In this document: positions 16,081-23,724 of the stretch, piece by piece
Layout: each line of letters opens with the position of its first letter
How positions within the stretch are numbered: position 1 is the first letter of the stretch
From: Sphingobacteriales bacterium 44-15
Lineage (GTDB): Bacteria; Bacteroidota; Bacteroidia; Chitinophagales; Chitinophagaceae
NCBI GenBank assembly: GCA_001899685.1
Contig: MKWG01000041.1
Location: 1 to 33,992, forward strand
Length of the DNA stretch: 33,992 nt
Reading direction: 5' to 3'
The notes under the pieces: model-generated
The model's database searches: none
What the model was told of the DNA's origin: nothing
Seen by the model: the letters and a program-made list of their open reading frames with translations, nothing else
Translations under genes and position numbers: made by a program

Positions 16081-16398
16081 ATGGCAAAGTATTCAAAAAA
16101 ATCACAGGACAAGGTAGAGAAAACTATGCACGAACTAAAGCATGGCAAACTGAAGAGTGGGAGCGGCAGGAAAGTAACCAGCAGGAAACAGGCTATTGCT
16201 ATAGGACTTTCGGAGGCGCGGAAGGAGGGAGCCAAGGTGCCTGCTAAAAAATCTGCATCAAAGAAATCAGCCCCCAGGAAAAGCGCCACAAAAAAATCTG
16301 CGTCTAAAAAATCAGTCCCCGGGAAGAGTGCTTCTAAAAAATCTGCTTCGAAGAAAAAATCTCCTGCCAGGAAGAGTATGCGAAAAAAAAGTAGTTGA
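16081..16398 (+). CDS. DUF6496 protein with Lys/Ser/Ala-rich histone-like tail
   Basis: A 105-residue, highly basic protein. Residues 1-53 (M-A-K-Y-S-K-K-S, V-E-K-T-M-H-E-L-K-H-G-K-L-K-S-G-S, S-R-K-Q-A-I-A-I-G-L-S-E-A-R-K-E-G) match the DUF6496 domain. The remaining half is a low-complexity tail built of K-K-S-A, K-K-S-V and R-K-S-A units like the C-terminal domain of histone H1 or bacterial AlgP/Hc1-type proteins. It probably binds nucleic acid and helps compact or protect DNA, as inferred from charge and composition. The 3' end converges with the NUDIX gene over a long perfect hairpin. Confidence 0.8.
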   Translation: MAKYSKKSQDKVEKTMHELKHGKLKSGSGRKVTSRKQAIAIGLSEARKEGAKVPAKKSASKKSAPRKSATKKSASKKSVPGKSASKKSASKKKSPARKSMRKKSS

Positions 16399-16485
16399 TG
16401 AGCAAAAGGAAGACAAAGCCACGGAATCCAGCGCCCTGCGGAACGCGGGCTGATTTTTAGAAACAATAATTTGCAAAGCAACGTA

Positions 16486-16537
16486 AGCCACTAATGCACG
16501 AATGAATTTTAATGTATTTATTCGTGCATTAGTGGCT
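16486..16537. terminator. Convergent-junction hairpin repeat, copy 2 (bidirectional terminator candidate)
   Basis: AGCCACTAATGCACGAAT (16486-16503) and its exact complement at 16520-16537 form a perfect 18-bp stem with a 16-base loop. It sits between the ends of the converging DUF6496 and NUDIX genes. The same family occurs at 6308-6460 and 26678-26744, both also between convergent genes. On either strand the stem is followed by a pyrimidine-rich or mixed tail rather than a long U run. Confidence 0.65.
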
Positions 16538-16577
16538 ATTTCTTCCTCTGTTGTGCAGAATGCACGAATAAATAACC

Positions 16578-17042
16578 CTATTTATTGCTCAGTAATTGTT
16601 GCAGTTCAAGTAGCAGTGGCTGTTGGCTTTCCAGGATCTTTTCCATGGCTGTAGGAATATTAAACCATGCTGCTTTATCAATTTCGGGAAAGGATTGCAT
16701 TCGCCCGGACCTTGGTGGCCATTCGATATCGAAGGTGTTGCTTTTAATTTTTTCGACATCTGTATCCTGGAGGCAGGCCCAGGCAAAAACTTTTTTACCT
16801 CCTTTCTGCTTAACCGGTGTGAGCGCTGTCAGCGTTCCTGTTATAGTTATGCCTGTTTCTTCTGCTATCTCTCTCCGGGCGGCAGCAAGCGGGGTTTCGT
16901 TTTCCTGTATTTCTCCTTTAGGGACAGACCAAGCTCCCTTATCTTTTTTCGACCAGAAAGGTCCACCCGGATGAACCAGCAATACTTCCGGAAGCGTATC
17001 GCTATGCCGGTAAAATAAAACGCCTGCGCTTTGTAATGCCAT
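16578..17042 (-). CDS. NUDIX hydrolase
   Basis: A 154-residue single-domain NUDIX protein. The Nudix box G-E-I-Q-E-N-E-T-P-L-A-A-A-R-R-E-I-A-E-E at residues 43-62, continuing T-G-I, fits G-x5-E-x7-R-E-U-x-E-E-x-G-U exactly, so the metal-binding helix is intact. The preceding strand G-A-W-S-V-P-K and start S-A-G-V-L-F-Y-R resemble diadenosine-polyphosphate or (d)NTP hydrolases. It cleaves nucleoside diphosphates linked to another moiety; the substrate is not evident. It lies downstream of the aldo/keto reductase on the same strand but is separated from it by a hairpin. Confidence 0.9.
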   Translation of the reverse strand: MALQSAGVLFYRHSDTLPEVLLVHPGGPFWSKKDKGAWSVPKGEIQENETPLAAARREIAEETGITITGTLTALTPVKQKGGKKVFAWACLQDTDVEKIKSNTFDIEWPPRSGRMQSFPEIDKAAWFNIPTAMEKILESQQPLLLELQQLLSNK

Positions 17043-17097
17043 TGTACAACGTAATGTTAAGTCAAACGTGAAACGGCAGACTTGCCTACCGGAAGGC

Positions 17098-17132
17098 AGG
17101 CGATAAATATGAGTATCTCACATTTATCGCCT
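17098..17132 (-). terminator. Strong hairpin between aldo/keto reductase and NUDIX genes
   Basis: AGGCGATAAATATGAG and CTCACATTTATCGCCT pair at 15 of 16 positions around a TAT loop. It lies in the 151-bp gap between two minus-strand genes and could end transcription from the upstream reductase. No U run follows on the minus strand. A short GCCT-ACCGGA-AGGC hairpin adjoins it at 17083-17096. Confidence 0.5.
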
Positions 17133-17193
17133 TACTTCTCACAAAAAATACGACAAATTATTGTTGACACAACACTGATCCTTTTCCGGCCGG

Positions 17194-18087
17194 TTATTCC
17201 ACCTGTCCCCGGGATGCATTATATAATGCATACCAGTCCTGGTGATCCAGATCAATGTTAAAGGCGCTTGCAATATTCCTGATCCTGCCTGCATTAGTAG
17301 TGCCTATCAGCGGGAGCGCACCAAGCTTAACCAGCCATGCCACTGCTATGGATTCAGCATTTGCATTGTATTTAGGCGCCAGATCTTCCAGCTTTTTTCT
17401 TACCAGCGAAGGCAGCTTTTCCGCGCTGTGGGCTATTTGCCCGCCTGCAAGAGGAGAAGTGGCGAGTGGCCGCATGTATTTTTGTTTGATATAATCTAAC
17501 TGCCCGTTATCTAATGCAGCAGTATTAAGCAGGTTGAGCTCAATGTGATTGGTGACAATAGGCGCGCGCAGGTATGCACTCAGTAGTTGGTGCTGGAAAA
17601 CAGAAAAGTTGACAATGCCGATATTCTTTATTTTCCCGCTCTCCCGGAGCTTTTGCAGGGTAAAAGCGGTTTCTTCCAGGTTGGAGATCGGGTCAAGATG
17701 GTTGAGCAGGAATACATCAATATAATCGGTATGCAGCCTGCGCAGTGAATGGTCTATACTTTCGAGTATATGTTTCCGTGAGGTATCATAATGCCTTACC
17801 CTGATCTCAGGCTGCGAAGGATGAGGCAGATTGACGCCGCATTTGGTGAACAACACTATCTGATCACGCCGGATATTTTTCTTCCTGATCAGGTTGCCAA
17901 AAAGCTCTTCGCAGCTATAATCCCCATAAATATCTGCATGATCAAAAGTGTTAATGCCGAGCTCCAGGCAGAGATTAACGATATTTTCCATGTTTTTTTC
18001 ATGAAGATCGTTGCCGGTCCACCGGTAAAATCCATATATGGCGGGTGATACTTTAGGTCCTGAGTCGCTGAGATAGATCTTTTCCAT
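17194..18087 (-). CDS. Aldo/keto reductase, YdhF-like
   Basis: A 297-residue TIM-barrel oxidoreductase. F48-D49-H-A-D-I-Y54-G supplies the catalytic Asp and Tyr, and T-K82-C-G the Lys. The usual catalytic His position in L-L-x-H is unclear: the protein reads L-L-N129-H130-L-D-P, placing Asn where E. coli YdhF-type proteins have the first His, with a His next to it. The NADP-binding end includes L-G-A-L-P-L-I-G-T-T-N-A-G-R-I. Family members reduce carbonyls with NADPH; the substrate is unknown. If His is truly replaced, activity may be reduced, as in the voltage-gated K+ channel beta subunits that carry Asn there. It is divergent from the bicupin gene. Confidence 0.87.
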   Translation of the reverse strand: MEKIYLSDSGPKVSPAIYGFYRWTGNDLHEKNMENIVNLCLELGINTFDHADIYGDYSCEELFGNLIRKKNIRRDQIVLFTKCGVNLPHPSQPEIRVRHYDTSRKHILESIDHSLRRLHTDYIDVFLLNHLDPISNLEETAFTLQKLRESGKIKNIGIVNFSVFQHQLLSAYLRAPIVTNHIELNLLNTAALDNGQLDYIKQKYMRPLATSPLAGGQIAHSAEKLPSLVRKKLEDLAPKYNANAESIAVAWLVKLGALPLIGTTNAGRIRNIASAFNIDLDHQDWYALYNASRGQVE

Positions 18088-18163
18088 ATGCTATAAAGCT
18101 TTATCAGGAGCTAAAATATAAAAAAGGATCCAGGATGAGCTTCAAATTTTACTAAAGTGAATA

Positions 18164-18252
18164 GTGAATGGACAATGGTGAACAGACAACATCAGACATC
18201 AAAATCTCACATCTGTCGTCTCACATTTCACCATTCACCATTGCCCATTCAC
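18164..18252. repeat. GTGAATGG-type inverted repeat
   Basis: GTGAATGGACAATGGTGAA (18164-18182) and TTCACCATTGCCCATTCAC (18234-18252) are complementary at 18 of 19 positions. Neighbouring near-copies of TTCACCATTCACC extend the right arm. The loop holds CAGACATCAAAATCTCACATCTGTC-like short pairings. The element fills the divergent gap between the aldo/keto reductase and bicupin genes. A related run of GTGAGTGGTAAGTGG units lies after miaA near 33855. Confidence 0.6.
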
Positions 18253-18271
18253 ATGATGCTACCCGCTATAC

Positions 18272-18302
18272 TTTGACAGCCCGCAGCAATGGCTTATATT
18301 TA
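18272..18302 (+). promoter_or_regulatory. Candidate Bacteroidota promoter for the bicupin gene
   Basis: TTTG at 18272-18275 and TATATTTA at 18295-18302 are separated by 19 bases and match the -33/-7 consensus TTTG / TAnnTTTG at 11 of 12 defined or free positions. The annotated ATG at 18307 then falls at the expected transcription start, so the message would be leaderless unless the promoter or start is misplaced. Confidence 0.3.
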
Positions 18303-18306
18303 GCCT

Positions 18307-19080
18307 ATGAAAACCATGCTCCTGCTGATGATCGCCTGCATCGCTGTATGCACAACGGAAGCGCAGACGGATAGTTTGCCTTCCACAGTGTACCATATTA
18401 AGCAACTTGCTGTGCAAAAAGATTCCAGCCGCAACAGGATACAGATCATGGACGGAGCTACGCCTTATCTTACCAACCTGGAAGTACATATAACCATACT
18501 TGAGCCCGGTATGTCTGCCCATCCCCCGCATACCCATGCGGCAACAGAAGAGCTGATCATTGTAAAAGAAGGATTGCTGAAAGTGACTATCGCCGGTAAA
18601 TCCAAAACGATTGGTCCCGGTGGCGTTGCAATGGCGATGGCCGGCGATGAGCATGGAGCAGTGAACACAGGCAAAGAGAAAGCGGTGTACTATCTGCTCA
18701 AGTATACAACGGGTAAGCCACCGGATAATGAGTCGGCTGCCAAAGCAGGAGGCTCTGTTATTGTTGACTGGAAGGATGTGGCAGTAAACAAGACAGACCG
18801 TGGCGCGCGGCGTCAGCAGTATAACCGGTCTACCTCATTGTTTGAAAAATTTGATATGCATGCCACCACGCTCGACAAGGACAGAGACAGTCATTTGCCA
18901 CATACACATCGCGAAGAAGAGATCATTCTTGTAAAGAAAGGTACTATTAAGATGCATATCGGCGATGTATTTTATGATGCCGCTCCCGGCGATCTTGTTT
19001 TTTTGAATGCTTTTGTTGCCCATGCCCTGATCAATACTACTGACGGGCAATGCGAGTATTTCGCTTTCCAGTGGAGATAA
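18307..19080 (+). CDS. Exported bicupin protein
   Basis: A 257-residue protein with a signal peptide (M-K-T-M-L-L-L-M-I-A-C-I-A-V, cleavage near T-E-A-Q). It contains two cupin domains. The first metal motif is H72-P-P-H-T-H77 with E81-E-L-I; the second is H196-L-P-H-T-H201 with the following E-E-E-I-I. Both sets are intact, so two metal sites are predicted in the periplasm. Bicupins include oxalate decarboxylases, ureidoglycine aminohydrolases and dioxygenase-like enzymes; no subfamily is certain here. The C-terminal half repeats the D-L-V-F-L-N-A-F-V-A-H strand pattern. It stands alone, divergent from the aldo/keto reductase and convergent with the oxidoreductase. Confidence 0.8.
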   Translation: MKTMLLLMIACIAVCTTEAQTDSLPSTVYHIKQLAVQKDSSRNRIQIMDGATPYLTNLEVHITILEPGMSAHPPHTHAATEELIIVKEGLLKVTIAGKSKTIGPGGVAMAMAGDEHGAVNTGKEKAVYYLLKYTTGKPPDNESAAKAGGSVIVDWKDVAVNKTDRGARRQQYNRSTSLFEKFDMHATTLDKDRDSHLPHTHREEEIILVKKGTIKMHIGDVFYDAAPGDLVFLNAFVAHALINTTDGQCEYFAFQWR

Positions 19081-19085
19081 AGATA

Positions 19086-19149
19086 TTTCACGCAGAGATC
19101 GCAAAGGAGCAACGAACGCAAAGAAAGCACCTCTGTGCCTCCGTGGTTC
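19086..19149. repeat. ACGCAGAG-type dispersed repeat at a convergent junction
   Basis: The stretch TTTCACGCAGAGATCGCAAAG, continuing through GAACGCAAAGAAAG to CTCTGTGCCTCCGTGGTTCG, has the form of the 'cacgcagagacgcaaag' dispersed intergenic repeats seen in many bacterial genomes. It occupies most of the 88-bp gap between the converging bicupin and oxidoreductase genes. Its arms (GCAGAG and CTCTGTGC) can pair weakly. Confidence 0.5.
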
Positions 19150-19168
19150 GAATCAAGACCTCCTCATT

Positions 19169-20269
19169 TCATACCAGGCTTACAGCCTGCCCGGTAGCTG
19201 CTGATCTCAGGATGGCTTCTACAATACGGATATCCCGTTGACCTTCTTCTCCCGGCACCAGCATTGGCTTTCCCTGCATAATGGAAAGCGCATCATCATC
19301 CATCTGGTTGGCCTGTTGCCAGGGCACTTCATAGGACGTGTTGATCTCTCCAAGCGGGCTGCTTCCCTTGAGTCCTGCGTACCCGGAATAGGGTTCCATT
19401 TTGATATCTCCTTTTTCACAGTATATATTGAGAAAGTTGATGTTCTCGCCAAAGCTGGTTTTAATATTGGCCATTACTCCTCCCGGGAATTCGAGGGTTG
19501 CTATTGCTGTTTCCGCCAATCCGTCTTTGTATATTTCCGGGCGGGTAGTGGATGTTTGGGCAGATACTACCGATAATGGTTCCATGCCGGTGCCCAGTCT
19601 CGCACCCTGTATGGCATATACGCCCATGTCAAGCATTACACCGCCACCCATTTCCCTTTTTTGCTTCCAGTGATCTGTCCTGCCGTCAAAATAGCCTGCT
19701 GCGTCTTCCAGTTGCTTTACACTGCCCAGTAATTTGTTTTTCACAATGGCGCGGTAGGCATTGGTGTTAGGTTCATGCTGCAGGCGGTAGCCGATAGCCA
19801 GGGAGCGCTTGTTTTTATAGCACGCTGCGATCATGCGTACACATGCATCTTCTGTCATTGCCATGGGCTTCTCGCACCATACATGCTTGCCGGCATTTAC
19901 TGCTCTTACCACATATTCTTCATGCATGGATGGCGGCAGCACTACATACACTACATCTATATCAGGGTTATTGGCGATATCATCAAAGTTCTGGTAGTTG
20001 TAAATATTCTTATCAGGGATATTGTATTTCTTTTTCCAGGCTTCTGCTTTGGACGGCGTGCCGGTAACTATGCCCGCAAGATAACAGCGCCTGGTTTGCT
20101 GCAGGGCCGGCGCAAGCAGGTCGGTACTATAATAGCCCAGTCCTACCAACGCTACTCCAAGCCGGTCTTTTTTGTTACGTGTACATGATAGCAGTGTGTT
20201 GGGTGAAAACACCATGGAAGCGCCGCTGAATGCGAGCGTTTTCAACAGTTTCCTGCGGGAGATGCTCAT
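19169..20269 (-). CDS. Gfo/Idh/MocA-family oxidoreductase with Tat/lipoprotein signal
   Basis: A 366-residue protein. The N-terminus S-R5-R6-K-L-L-K-T-L-A-F-S-G is a twin-arginine signal, and N-T-L-L-S-C29 forms a lipobox, so it is likely exported folded with its cofactor and may be lipid-anchored. The Rossmann motif V-A-L-V-G-L-G-Y-Y-S lies near 39-48, and the family motif C-E133-K-P135 contributes the catalytic Lys. It resembles glucose-fructose oxidoreductase-type proteins that act on sugars with tightly bound NADP. No other sugar gene is adjacent. Its 3' end converges with the bicupin gene. Confidence 0.9.
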   Translation of the reverse strand: MSISRRKLLKTLAFSGASMVFSPNTLLSCTRNKKDRLGVALVGLGYYSTDLLAPALQQTRRCYLAGIVTGTPSKAEAWKKKYNIPDKNIYNYQNFDDIANNPDIDVVYVVLPPSMHEEYVVRAVNAGKHVWCEKPMAMTEDACVRMIAACYKNKRSLAIGYRLQHEPNTNAYRAIVKNKLLGSVKQLEDAAGYFDGRTDHWKQKREMGGGVMLDMGVYAIQGARLGTGMEPLSVVSAQTSTTRPEIYKDGLAETAIATLEFPGGVMANIKTSFGENINFLNIYCEKGDIKMEPYSGYAGLKGSSPLGEINTSYEVPWQQANQMDDDALSIMQGKPMLVPGEEGQRDIRIVEAILRSAATGQAVSLV

Positions 20270-20612
20270 GATAAAAGTTTACATCATTAAAAATTAAAAT
20301 TATTTCTCAAAGGGAGTTAAGGCGAAATGTATGGCATATATTGGATGTTGTGTTATAGCCGGGATACAGAAAGAAAATTAAGCAAAATATATAAGAGATG
20401 AAAGGATTAGTAAGAATAAAATAATGCGTAGCATCCTTTGCCAGGGCATTTTGTGGTTTTGTTTGGGCGCATTCCAAATTTTCGCTGCTTATTTTTCCCT
20501 CATCCCTGCAATCCCCTCGCCGCGCAGCGGAGAGGGGAGAAAATGGCGCTAAAATTTGGAATACGCCCGTTTTGTTTTTATGAAGTATGCTTAATATTGT
20601 TCCTTTGTAAAT
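20270..20612. other. Divergent intergenic region carrying MITE-like copy B
   Basis: No gene is present in this 343-bp gap between the divergent oxidoreductase and M90 peptidase genes. The first about 80 bases are AT-rich and should hold the oxidoreductase promoter. The MITE-like copy fills 20465-20568 and its right end lies only 44 bases from the peptidase ATG, so the peptidase promoter may overlap the insertion site. Confidence 0.6.
20465..20568 (+). mobile_element. MITE-like element, copy B, with perfect 9-bp target duplication
   Basis: The 104-bp element begins GGGCGCATTCCAAATTTT and ends with the complement of GGGCGTATTCCAAATTTT. It is bounded on each side by the identical 9-mer GTTTTGTTT (20456-20464 and 20569-20577), a perfect target duplication. 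The interior CCCCTCGCCGCGCAGCGGAG continues into AGGGG, so it folds into a GC-rich hairpin. It is the reverse-complement sibling of copy A at 2387-2489. No open frame is present, so mobility needs a transposase from elsewhere. Confidence 0.8.
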
Positions 20613-21392
20613 ATGAATAACCTGGCTTTGTTTTTTCTTTTTGCCGCAATACTGCTATTGCTGTTATTCCTTTTTTCCAGGAAAAACAAAAAGGATAAAC
20701 TCTTTGCAGATCTGCCTGATGCTTACCTGAGGCTGCTTAAGGAAAATGTTGCCTATTATAACAGGCTCAGTGAGCCGGCACGCATCCGGTTTGAACAGCG
20801 GGTGCAGCATTTTCTTTCTTCTGTACGTATCACAGGTGTGAACACTACAGTAGAAGATCTTGACCGTGTGCTGATAGGAGCCAGTGCCATTATACCTATA
20901 TTCGGCTTCCCCGACTGGGAATATATCAACCTGCATGAAGTATTGCTCTATCCTGAAACTTTTAATGAAGCCTTTGAACAAACCGGCAACCAAAGACCGG
21001 TGATGGGAATGGTAGGGAGTGGTCCTATGAACCATATTATGATATTATCTAAACACGCACTGCGGGATGGATTTGAAAATAAGACCGATAAAAATAACAC
21101 GGCTATACACGAATTCGTTCATCTCATTGACAAGACCGATGGCGATACGGATGGTATACCCGAAGTCTTGCTGCAGCACCGGTATGTGCTTCCCTGGGTG
21201 AATATGATACATAAAAATATACAGGACATCCTGAAAAATGAGTCTGATATTGATCCTTATGGCGCCAGCAGCCAGGCGGAATTTTTTGCAGTGGTGTCTG
21301 AATATTTTTTTGAACGTCCCGACCTGCTGCAAAGAAAGCACCCCGAACTGTATGAGATGCTGGAGCAGATTTTCAGGCAGGGTGAGCCATGA
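20613..21392 (+). CDS. Membrane-anchored M90 (MtfA-like) zinc peptidase
   Basis: A 259-residue protein. Residues 4-22 form one hydrophobic anchor followed by R-K-N-K-K-D-K, placing the domain on the cytoplasmic side if positive-inside holds. The catalytic motif is H166-E-F-V-H170 with E223 in A-E-F-F-A-V-V-S-E as third zinc ligand, as in MtfA. Other family landmarks include A-I-I-P-I-F-G-F-P-D-W, G-S-G-P-M-N and D-P-Y-G-A-S-S. In enterobacteria MtfA modulates the glucose PTS through Mlc; that partner is not evident here, so only the peptidase fold is asserted. It follows MITE-like copy B closely. Confidence 0.9.
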   Translation: MNNLALFFLFAAILLLLLFLFSRKNKKDKLFADLPDAYLRLLKENVAYYNRLSEPARIRFEQRVQHFLSSVRITGVNTTVEDLDRVLIGASAIIPIFGFPDWEYINLHEVLLYPETFNEAFEQTGNQRPVMGMVGSGPMNHIMILSKHALRDGFENKTDKNNTAIHEFVHLIDKTDGDTDGIPEVLLQHRYVLPWVNMIHKNIQDILKNESDIDPYGASSQAEFFAVVSEYFFERPDLLQRKHPELYEMLEQIFRQGEP

Positions 21393-21591
21393 ATGCATGA
21401 ATGAAAAGCCGTCTCCATTGTCAGGCAGATTGCTTCGTTCCCCAAAATGACGCCTTTTCCCGAGGAGACGTCTTTCCTTCTGGAGCGTCACTGCGAGCCG
21501 CATGCAGGATGCTTCATGTGAGAGGTACGTTGCAGCGGAGAAGCAGTCTCTGTTGTGAAGCAGTCTTCTATAGTATTAACAATGCGAAAAG
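21393..21591. repeat. Degenerate CGTCATTGCGAG-type palindromic repeat
   Basis: The gap between the M90 and VWA genes holds GGCAGATTGCTTCGTTCCCC-AAAATGACG near 21424 and, in opposite sense, GAGCGTCACTGCGAGCCGC near 21482 with GAAGCAGTCTC near 21540. These are the two halves of the widely dispersed 'cgtcattgcgag ... gaagcaatctc' repeat, here degenerate and duplicated. No gene is supported. Confidence 0.45.
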
Positions 21592-21620
21592 GGTTTCCAA
21601 CCTTCAAAAGGTTGGAAACC
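21592..21620. terminator. Perfect hairpin, bidirectional terminator candidate
   Basis: GGTTTCCAACCTT (21592-21604) and AAGGTTGGAAACC (21608-21620) form a perfect 13-bp stem with a CAA loop and an A-rich flank on both sides (AATGCGAAAAG before, TGAAAAAACAG after). It lies between the convergent M90 peptidase and VWA genes and would act in both directions; the upstream A run becomes a U run on the minus strand. Confidence 0.75.
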
Positions 21621-21679
21621 TGAAAAAACAGTTGCCCAAAGCAACACACTCCCATACCCTCTCTTTAAATCAATTTATT

Positions 21680-23614
21680 TTATCTTCTTCTTACTAATTC
21701 CTCTTCCCCGGGCTTTTGTTTTTTAGCTATACTGTTGGCTTTCTGTACCAACTGAATAAATTCTTTGCGGTATCCTTCTTTATCATCGGCAATGGCAGAG
21801 TTGGCTAAAGCCAGCACATTGCCATAAGATGATTGCTGCATAAATTCAGACTGGCGCAGCAGCATTCCAAATTGTGCAACGGCGGTGGCAAAACGGAAAT
21901 TGTCTGAAGTGTTGTCAAGAGCTATATGGTCATCAGTGACAGGATGTTCCAGCAGCCGGCTTTTATCGGCATCCGGAGCTTTATACCGCAATTTTATTGT
22001 CATCAGCTCTTCAGCAGTGTTGCCGGAAGTAGTGGAACTGCCTGCTGACTGGTATTTCAGAGAATCTGTATTTTCAATAAAATCACTCTTCACACCCACA
22101 GGAATGATCTCATACAGTGCCGTTACGGCATGACCGCTGCCAAGATCGCCGGCATCTTTTTTATCATTGTTAAAATCTTCTTTGTTCAGTACCCTGTTCT
22201 CATAGCCGATAAGGCGGTATGCCTGCACTTTGGCAGGATTAAATTCTACCTGCAGCTTAACGTCCTTTGCAATAGTGAACAGCGTTCCTCCAAATTCGCT
22301 TACCAGCACTTTTTTAGCTTCATTCAGGTTGTCAATATAGGCATGATTGCCATTGCCTTTATCTGCAAGCTTCTGCATTTTGTTGTCTTTGTAGTTGCCC
22401 ATGCCGTAGCCCAGTACGGTAAGGAATACACCGCTTTTTCTTTCCTGTTCTATCAGCCGCTCCATATCGTCATCACTGCTGGGTCCTACGTTAAAATCAC
22501 CATCCGTGCAGAGGATCACCCTGTTGTTGCCTTCTTTCACAAATTGCTGCAGGGCTACTTTATAAGCGAGCTGAATGCCTTCGCCTCCTGCAGTAGAGCC
22601 GCCTGCTTCCAGCCGGTCAATAGCGTCTTTTATGGTCTGAATATTAGCGCCGCTTGTGGAAGGCAGCACCAGCCCTGCGTTGCCTGCGTATACCACTATA
22701 GCTACTTTATCCTTCGGGCGCAACTGGTCGGCCAGCATTTTCATAGATTGCTTCACCAGCGGCAGCTTGTTTTCATCTTCCATAGAACCTGATACATCAA
22801 TCAGGAATACGAGATTGGACGCCGGAATTTTTTCAGTAGCCACTTTTTTACCCTGCAGGCTTACCAGCACCAGCCGGTTATTTTTGTTCCAGGGCGCTAT
22901 TGACATTTCTGTGTGCATGGCAAAAGGCGCTTCACCGGTGGGTTGGGGATAGTTATAATGGAAATAGTTGATCATTTCTTCAATACGCACTGCACCGGCG
23001 GGCGGCAGTTGCCCCTGGTTGAGGAGCCTGCGTATATTACTATAAGAAGCGGCATCCACATCAATGGAAAAAGTAGAGAGCGGATTGTCTTTGGCGGTTT
23101 TGAAGCGGTTTTCTACAATGCCGTCATAATCTTCTGTATCAAAATCAGTATTCTTGTTATAATATCCGGAAGGCTGTGCTTCTCTTCTTATATAAGGCGC
23201 AGGAGCAGCAATGCTATTGGCTTTCCTGGCCATATCAGCCTGTACTCCATTGGCTGCTGCCGGAAATGTTTTCCTTTTAGCTCCGTACCCGACAACTACC
23301 ACCTCTTCAAGCTTGTCTGCAGCATCAGTCAACATTACATTCACTATTGCCTGTCCGGCAATTTTCACTTCTTTTGCTTCATAGCCGGGGGCGGTAAATA
23401 TAAGCGTGGCTCTACTGCTTTTTACAATGATCTGAAAAGCGCCTGAGGCATCGGCTTGTACAATGTTGCCTGTGTTTTTTTCTATCACACCTGCATAGGG
23501 CAGCGCTTTCCCTGAGCTGTCAGTAATTTTTCCTTTAACGGTAAACGGGGCATCGGGTAAGAAGGCTGCCAGTGAGGCCATAATAATGGCACAGCAAAAA
23601 ATAATGTACTTCAT
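21680..23614 (-). CDS. VWA-domain protein with CarboxypepD_reg module (YfbK-like)
   Basis: A 644-residue exported protein with an N-terminal hydrophobic signal. Residues about 25-97 are a carboxypeptidase-regulatory-like domain (V-K-G-K-I-T-D-S-S-G-K-A-L-P-Y-A-G-V) followed by E103-E-V-V-V-V-G-Y-G, the link motif normally joining this domain to a SusC-type TonB receptor, but no receptor barrel follows. Residues about 175-265 are the VWA-N region (F-S-I-D-V-D-A-A-S-Y-S-N-I-R-R). The VWA domain then carries an intact MIDAS, D273-V-S-G-S-M278, and a D-G-D-F-N-V-G-P-S strand. The C-terminus fits the DUF3520-type end of YfbK-like proteins. Divergent from an ECF sigma factor gene and probably in its regulon; binding partner unknown. 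Confidence 0.88.
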   Translation of the reverse strand: MKYIIFCCAIIMASLAAFLPDAPFTVKGKITDSSGKALPYAGVIEKNTGNIVQADASGAFQIIVKSSRATLIFTAPGYEAKEVKIAGQAIVNVMLTDAADKLEEVVVVGYGAKRKTFPAAANGVQADMARKANSIAAPAPYIRREAQPSGYYNKNTDFDTEDYDGIVENRFKTAKDNPLSTFSIDVDAASYSNIRRLLNQGQLPPAGAVRIEEMINYFHYNYPQPTGEAPFAMHTEMSIAPWNKNNRLVLVSLQGKKVATEKIPASNLVFLIDVSGSMEDENKLPLVKQSMKMLADQLRPKDKVAIVVYAGNAGLVLPSTSGANIQTIKDAIDRLEAGGSTAGGEGIQLAYKVALQQFVKEGNNRVILCTDGDFNVGPSSDDDMERLIEQERKSGVFLTVLGYGMGNYKDNKMQKLADKGNGNHAYIDNLNEAKKVLVSEFGGTLFTIAKDVKLQVEFNPAKVQAYRLIGYENRVLNKEDFNNDKKDAGDLGSGHAVTALYEIIPVGVKSDFIENTDSLKYQSAGSSTTSGNTAEELMTIKLRYKAPDADKSRLLEHPVTDDHIALDNTSDNFRFATAVAQFGMLLRQSEFMQQSSYGNVLALANSAIADDKEGYRKEFIQLVQKANSIAKKQKPGEEELVRRR

Positions 23615-23724
23615 AAAAATTATTTTAAGTTCAGTTGTAGCTTCTGGATGCTTTTCTGGGAGAGATTACATAAATAGGATGGTGTTGATGAAAATATTTT
23701 AACTTGCCTTCAGCACATTGCCCC

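Noticed and set aside
21855-21875. ATTCCAAATT string resembling a MITE terminal repeat
   Set aside because: It lies within the coding sequence of the VWA gene, lacks the GGGCG end and has no partner repeat at the right distance.
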